A stretch of DNA of 8,687 bases from Haloarcula sp. (lineage in GTDB: Archaea > Halobacteriota > Halobacteria > Halobacteriales > Haloarculaceae), in the NCBI GenBank assembly GCA_028275075.1, contig JAQCNK010000004.1:1-8687 (forward strand), read 5' to 3'. The first letter of the stretch is position 1; each line of letters starts with the position of its first letter. Made by a program: the position numbers and the translations under genes. The notes below the pieces were generated by a model. The model was given only the letters and a program-made list of their open reading frames with translations. It made no database searches and was not told the DNA's origin. Positions 6,264 through 8,687 of this stretch are shown piece after piece.

Positions 6264-6294
6264 CTACTCGACAGAGTATCATGTGTGATACTCT
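6262..6294. promoter_or_regulatory. Cluster of GAGTA/TACTC half-sites: palindrome plus TrmB-like motif
   Basis: AGAGTATCA (6273-6281) and TGATACTCT (6286-6294) are perfect 9-base inverted arms with a 4-base spacer. A further TACTC half-site lies at 6265-6269. TACT (6262-6265), 8 bases, then GAGTA (6274-6278) matches the TrmB consensus TACT-N7/8-GAGTA that I recall from Halobacterium. The cluster lies between the membrane-protein TATA box and the pyrF promoter, so it could control either gene. Which protein binds is inferred only. Confidence 0.5.
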
Positions 6295-6319
6295 TGATGA
6301 CCGTCCAAGAGGGAAACGC

Positions 6320-6325
6320 TTGTAT
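6320..6325 (+). promoter_or_regulatory. Putative core promoter of pyrF
   Basis: TTGTAT is centred 26-27 bases before the ATG at 6349, consistent with a leaderless transcript. It partly overlaps an inverted repeat, CGCTTG (6317-6322) and CAAGCG (6332-6337), with 9 bases between the arms. The TATA match is weak. Confidence 0.4.
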
Positions 6326-6348
6326 CGCTCCCAAGCGGCGCGGTAAGT

Positions 6349-7176
6349 ATGGACTTTTTCGACCGGTTGGCCGACCGCATTGTGGCCGCCGACAGCGTCG
6401 TCTCGGTGGGCCTGGACCCCGACCCCGACCGACTGCCAGACGCGGTAGCCGACGCCGACCTGCCCCGCTGGCAGTTCAATCGCCGCATCATCGACGCGAC
6501 CCACGAGCACGCCGCCTGTTACAAGCCCAACGCGGCCTTTTACGAGGACGCCGATGGCTGGCGGGCGCTCCGGGAGACCATCGCGTATGCACACGGGAAA
6601 GACGTGCCAGTGCTGCTGGACGCCAAACGCGCCGACATCGGTAACACTGCCCGTCAGTACGCGACAGTTCTCTCCGAGGATCACGGTCCAGCGGCCGACG
6701 CTATCACCGTCAACCCGTTCCTCGGTCGCGATTCGCTCGAGCCGTTCCTGCAGCGGGCCGAGAAGGGCGTGTTCGTCCTCGGTCGCACGTCGAACCCGGG
6801 CGGGGCCGACCTCCAGAACCTCGAACTGGCTTCCGGCGAGAAACTCTACGAGCGGGTAGTCCACCTCGCCGACCGCTGGAACGACAACGGCAACGTCGGT
6901 CTGGTCGTCGGCGCAACCAACCCTGAGGAACTCGAAGCGATTCGCGAACTCGTCCCCGATATCCCCTTCCTCGTCCCCGGTGTCGGTGCCCAGGGCGGGG
7001 ACGTTGAGGCCGCCGTCGAACACGGGCTGGCCGACGGGGTCGGTCTCGTTAACTCCTCGCGCGGGATTATTTTTGCCGGGGAAGAAGCGGCGGACCGCGG
7101 CGACCCGGAGAAGTTCTTCGAGGCCGCCGGCCGCTCGGCGAACCAGCTCAAAGACCAGCTCAATCAGTACCGGTAA
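6349..7176 (+). CDS. pyrF: Orotidine 5'-phosphate decarboxylase
   Basis: It catalyses the last step of UMP synthesis, decarboxylating orotidine 5'-phosphate to UMP in the cytoplasm. The 275-residue length and motif spacing fit the longer PyrF subgroup. Residues seen: Asp23 in GLDPDP (21-26); Lys59 in CYKPNAAFY (57-65); the catalytic block DAKRADIGNTA (91-101) with Asp91, Lys93 and Asp96; VNPFLGRD (121-128); and phosphate-binding LVPGVGAQGGD (208-218) and NSSRGI (235-240). All key residues are present, so the enzyme should be active. The middle position of the DxKRxDIG signature is Ala95. No other pyrimidine gene is adjacent, so control is probably through its own promoter in the 115-base divergent region, which holds a palindromic regulatory-looking site. 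It converges on a small zinc-protein gene 26 bases downstream. Confidence 0.97.
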   Translation: MDFFDRLADRIVAADSVVSVGLDPDPDRLPDAVADADLPRWQFNRRIIDATHEHAACYKPNAAFYEDADGWRALRETIAYAHGKDVPVLLDAKRADIGNTARQYATVLSEDHGPAADAITVNPFLGRDSLEPFLQRAEKGVFVLGRTSNPGGADLQNLELASGEKLYERVVHLADRWNDNGNVGLVVGATNPEELEAIRELVPDIPFLVPGVGAQGGDVEAAVEHGLADGVGLVNSSRGIIFAGEEAADRGDPEKFFEAAGRSANQLKDQLNQYR

Positions 7177-7202
7177 CCGAGTGACGCGGTCGCCGGGCCA
7201 CG

Positions 7203-7403
7203 CTAGAACCGGAACGTATCGACGCCATCCGGGAGATTCTCTGTCGACTCCTGACCCTCGCGACCGCCGACCTGACTGTTGCACTCGATACAGACCCCCA
7301 GCGTGCGGTCCCAGTGGCGCTTACAGACCAGTTGCCCGCAACGGTCACAGCCGTGCTCGACATCTGGCTGCTGACAGATCTCACACAGACCGGAGACACT
7401 CAT
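7203..7403 (-). CDS. Small two-zinc (HIT/cross-brace-like) finger protein
   Basis: This 66-residue protein has eight metal ligands in a regular pattern: Cys7-x2-Cys10, Cys19-x2-Cys22, Cys27-x2-His30, Cys38-x2-Cys41. Spacings are CxxC-x8-CxxC-x4-CxxH-x7-CxxC. This resembles HIT-type or related cross-brace fingers binding two zinc ions, commonly used for protein or nucleic-acid contacts. The tail (42-66) is polar and acidic with no cysteines and is probably flexible. The start is ATG at 7403. The same frame stays open upstream as far as 8243, but that part is antisense to cofG, lacks family resemblance, and is best read as an artefact of GC-rich sequence. The gene is divergent from cofG and convergent with pyrF, so it is probably monocistronic. 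No clear TATA box is seen. The exact finger class and partner are uncertain. Confidence 0.82.
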   Translation of the reverse strand: MSVSGLCEICQQPDVEHGCDRCGQLVCKRHWDRTLGVCIECNSQVGGREGQESTENLPDGVDTFRF

Positions 7404-7490
7404 GGGACTGTGTAGCGCACTCGGACGTTTCAACGCTTCGGGGGCTAGCCCAGTGTCATCGCTCGCCTCGCCGGCAACCATTACTAGACC

Positions 7491-7496
7491 CTTTTG
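7491..7496 (+). promoter_or_regulatory. Putative TATA element for cofG
   Basis: CTTTTG is centred about 27 bases before the GTG at 7521, favouring that codon as the start of a leaderless message. The in-frame TTG at 7494 falls inside this element, which argues against its use. A perfect palindrome, GGGCTAGCCC, lies at 7442-7451 in the same divergent region. Confidence 0.4.
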
Positions 7497-7520
7497 TCCG
7501 TCGGGCACCCATACGGGAAC

Positions 7521-8639
7521 GTGATTCCGGGCGCCGATGAGTACGATGTTGACATCACAGTCGACGAGCGGGACATCGAGTGGCTGCTGTCGGTGATGCC
7601 CGAAGACGTCGACGCGGCGCCCGAACTGAGCTACTGCCGGAACGTCTTCATCCCGCTGACGACGGCATGTCGCTACACCTGCACATACTGTACGTACTAC
7701 GACCCGCCAGGAGAGGCGAAACTCATGTCGCCCGCAGAGATACGTGAAACCTGCCGGACCGGCGCGGCGGCAGGCTGTACTGAGGCGCTGTTCACGTTCG
7801 GTGACGACCCCGACGACCGCTACACCGAGCTGTACGACCAGCTCGGGAGACTGGGTCACGAAACTATCCACGAATATCTGCGCGAGGCCTGTGAGATAGC
7901 GCTCTCCGAGGGACTGCTCCCGCATGCCAATCCGGGCGACCAGACCCGCGAGCAGATGGAAACGGTAGCGGACCTGAACGCCTCGATGGGAGTGATGCTG
8001 GAGACCACTGCCGGGGTGCAGGCCCACAGCGGGCAGCGAGTCAAGTCCCCCGGCCAGCGCCTCGCAACGATCCGAACCGCGGGGGAGGTGGGGGTGCCAT
8101 TTACCACGGGTATCCTCGTGGGTATCGGGGAGGACTGGCGCGACCGGGCCGAGAGTCTGCTGGCTATCGCTGCGATGCACGAACGCTACGGCCACGTTCA
8201 GGAGGTCATCGTCCAGCCAGTCGTCGAGAACGAGCGCTGGCACGGCGGGTCGCCGGATCTAGCGACACTGCGGCGGGCAACCGCGATGGCCCGGGCCGGG
8301 CTGCCGGCGGATATCTCAGTGCAGGTGCCGCCCAATCTCGCGCCGGCCCGCGAACTCGTAGACTGTGGCATCGACGACCTCGGTGGCGTGTCACCAGTGA
8401 CTGACGACCACATCAACCCCGACTACGCCTGGCCAGCCCTCAAGGAACTGGAGGCCGTCGCCGACACCGCCGGTGTCCCCTTGTCAGAGCGCTTGCCCGT
8501 CTACGAACGGTTCGTCGACGAAGGGTGGTGTTCCCCAGTAATCGAGCGAGCCATCGACGCCGAGGGGGCGGCTGGCCGACGGTTCCGGGCAGTGCTTGAA
8601 CGGGGTGAAAACCCAACGACAGCTGTTAGCTCCGACTGA
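7521..8639 (+). CDS. cofG: FO synthase subunit 1 (7,8-didemethyl-8-hydroxy-5-deazariboflavin synthase, CofG)
   Basis: Radical SAM enzyme that closes the deazaflavin ring of FO, the chromophore of coenzyme F420, acting on the product CofH makes from tyrosine and 5-amino-6-ribitylaminouracil. The CxxxCxxC cluster motif is Cys50-x3-Cys54-x2-Cys57, in CRYTCTYCTYYDPPGEAKLM (50-69). Other CofG features include LFTFGDDPDDRY (90-101), HANPGD (135-140), LETTAG (160-165), GILVGIGE (197-204) and DLGGVSPVTDDHINP (286-300). At 372 residues it is near the family's usual size. I chose GTG at 7521 because it gives the short MIPGADEY start and sits 27 bases after a TATA-like element; a TTG at 7494 would add 9 residues. 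The partner cofH is not in the window and may lie beyond 8687. A short repeat follows the stop. Confidence 0.95.
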   Translation: MIPGADEYDVDITVDERDIEWLLSVMPEDVDAAPELSYCRNVFIPLTTACRYTCTYCTYYDPPGEAKLMSPAEIRETCRTGAAAGCTEALFTFGDDPDDRYTELYDQLGRLGHETIHEYLREACEIALSEGLLPHANPGDQTREQMETVADLNASMGVMLETTAGVQAHSGQRVKSPGQRLATIRTAGEVGVPFTTGILVGIGEDWRDRAESLLAIAAMHERYGHVQEVIVQPVVENERWHGGSPDLATLRRATAMARAGLPADISVQVPPNLAPARELVDCGIDDLGGVSPVTDDHINPDYAWPALKELEAVADTAGVPLSERLPVYERFVDEGWCSPVIERAIDAEGAAGRRFRAVLERGENPTTAVSSD

Positions 8640-8650
8640 TACGGTCAGTT

Positions 8651-8687
8651 GTATACGGGTCGACAGAAGCCCTGATAGATATTCGCC
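8651..8687 (+). repeat. Short dispersed repeat, copy C, 3' of cofG (may continue past the window)
   Basis: It starts 12 bases after the cofG stop and runs to the last base of the window, so its true end is unseen. It matches 1008-1038 throughout except for 6 extra bases (GAAGCC) and one substitution, and shares the 17-mer TATACGGGTCGACAGAA with the ppk 3' end. It is in frame with cofG beyond its stop, reading Y-T-G-R-Q-K-P, then TGA TAG. Just before it, ACTGA (8635-8639) and TCAGT (8645-8649) could form a small 5-base stem over the cofG stop. Confidence 0.8.

Noticed and set aside
5707..7284. 525-codon open frame on the minus strand
   Set aside because: It lies antisense to pyrF and across the membrane-protein gene and an intergenic region. 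The translation is rich in Arg and Gly with no recognisable domain; pyrF and the membrane protein account for the region.
7442..7451. Palindrome GGGCTAGCCC between the zinc-finger gene and cofG
   Set aside because: Ten bases of perfect symmetry is weak in GC-rich DNA, and it sits more than 35 bases from either start with no second copy in the window.
7404..8243. N-terminal extension of the zinc-finger frame
   Set aside because: It is antisense to cofG with no protein-like pattern; an ATG at 7403 immediately precedes the conserved zinc ligands.
1..8687. tRNA, rRNA, CRISPR array, insertion sequence, integrase or defence system
   Set aside because: None was found on reading the sequence: no regular repeat-spacer array, no transposase or nuclease motifs, and no cloverleaf-like segment in the gaps.

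Overview
The window is chromosomal DNA from a halophilic archaeon (class Halobacteria). The coding sequence is GC-rich and the predicted proteins are strongly acidic. Gene content is archaeal or haloarchaeal: ribosomal protein S8e, an AbrB-PhoU fusion regulator, a DUF2240 protein, CofG of coenzyme F420 synthesis, and a small two-zinc protein. Most promoters look like haloarchaeal leaderless promoters, with a TATA-like element about 27 bases before the start codon. A member of the Haloarcula group is plausible, but I cannot fix the genus. I see no tRNA, rRNA, CRISPR array, insertion sequence or integrase.

Layout. Positions 1-4270 form a phosphate block. A PhoU-type regulator (+) converges on a two-gene minus-strand operon: a PPP-family metallophosphatase, then polyphosphate kinase, whose start overlaps the phosphatase stop by 4 bases. 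Next comes rps8e (-, 4461-4832). Divergent from it is a tight two-gene unit (+): a DUF2240 protein and a small unknown protein sharing one base. A four-helix membrane protein (-, 5766-6233) converges on that unit and is divergent from pyrF (+, 6349-7176). pyrF converges on a 66-residue zinc-binding protein (-, 7203-7403), which is divergent from cofG (+, 7521-8639). The window ends just after cofG.

How the genes fit together. PhoU, polyphosphate kinase and the phosphatase all point to phosphate sensing and polyphosphate turnover. The other genes are ordinary housekeeping functions: translation, pyrimidine synthesis and the deazaflavin cofactor.

The least expected signal is a short repeat found three times: after phoU (1008-1038), inverted over the 3' end of ppk (1051-1085), and after cofG (8651-8687). 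The copies share TATACGGGTCGACA and a downstream TGATAGA. Their length differences are multiples of three, and each copy lies in frame with the gene it follows. The first two copies face each other and can fold into a compound hairpin containing the ppk stop codon. Other points of interest are a cluster of GAGTA/TACTC half-sites between the membrane-protein gene and pyrF, a GNNE motif in place of GNHE in the phosphatase, and a C-terminal extension of about 120 residues on polyphosphate kinase.
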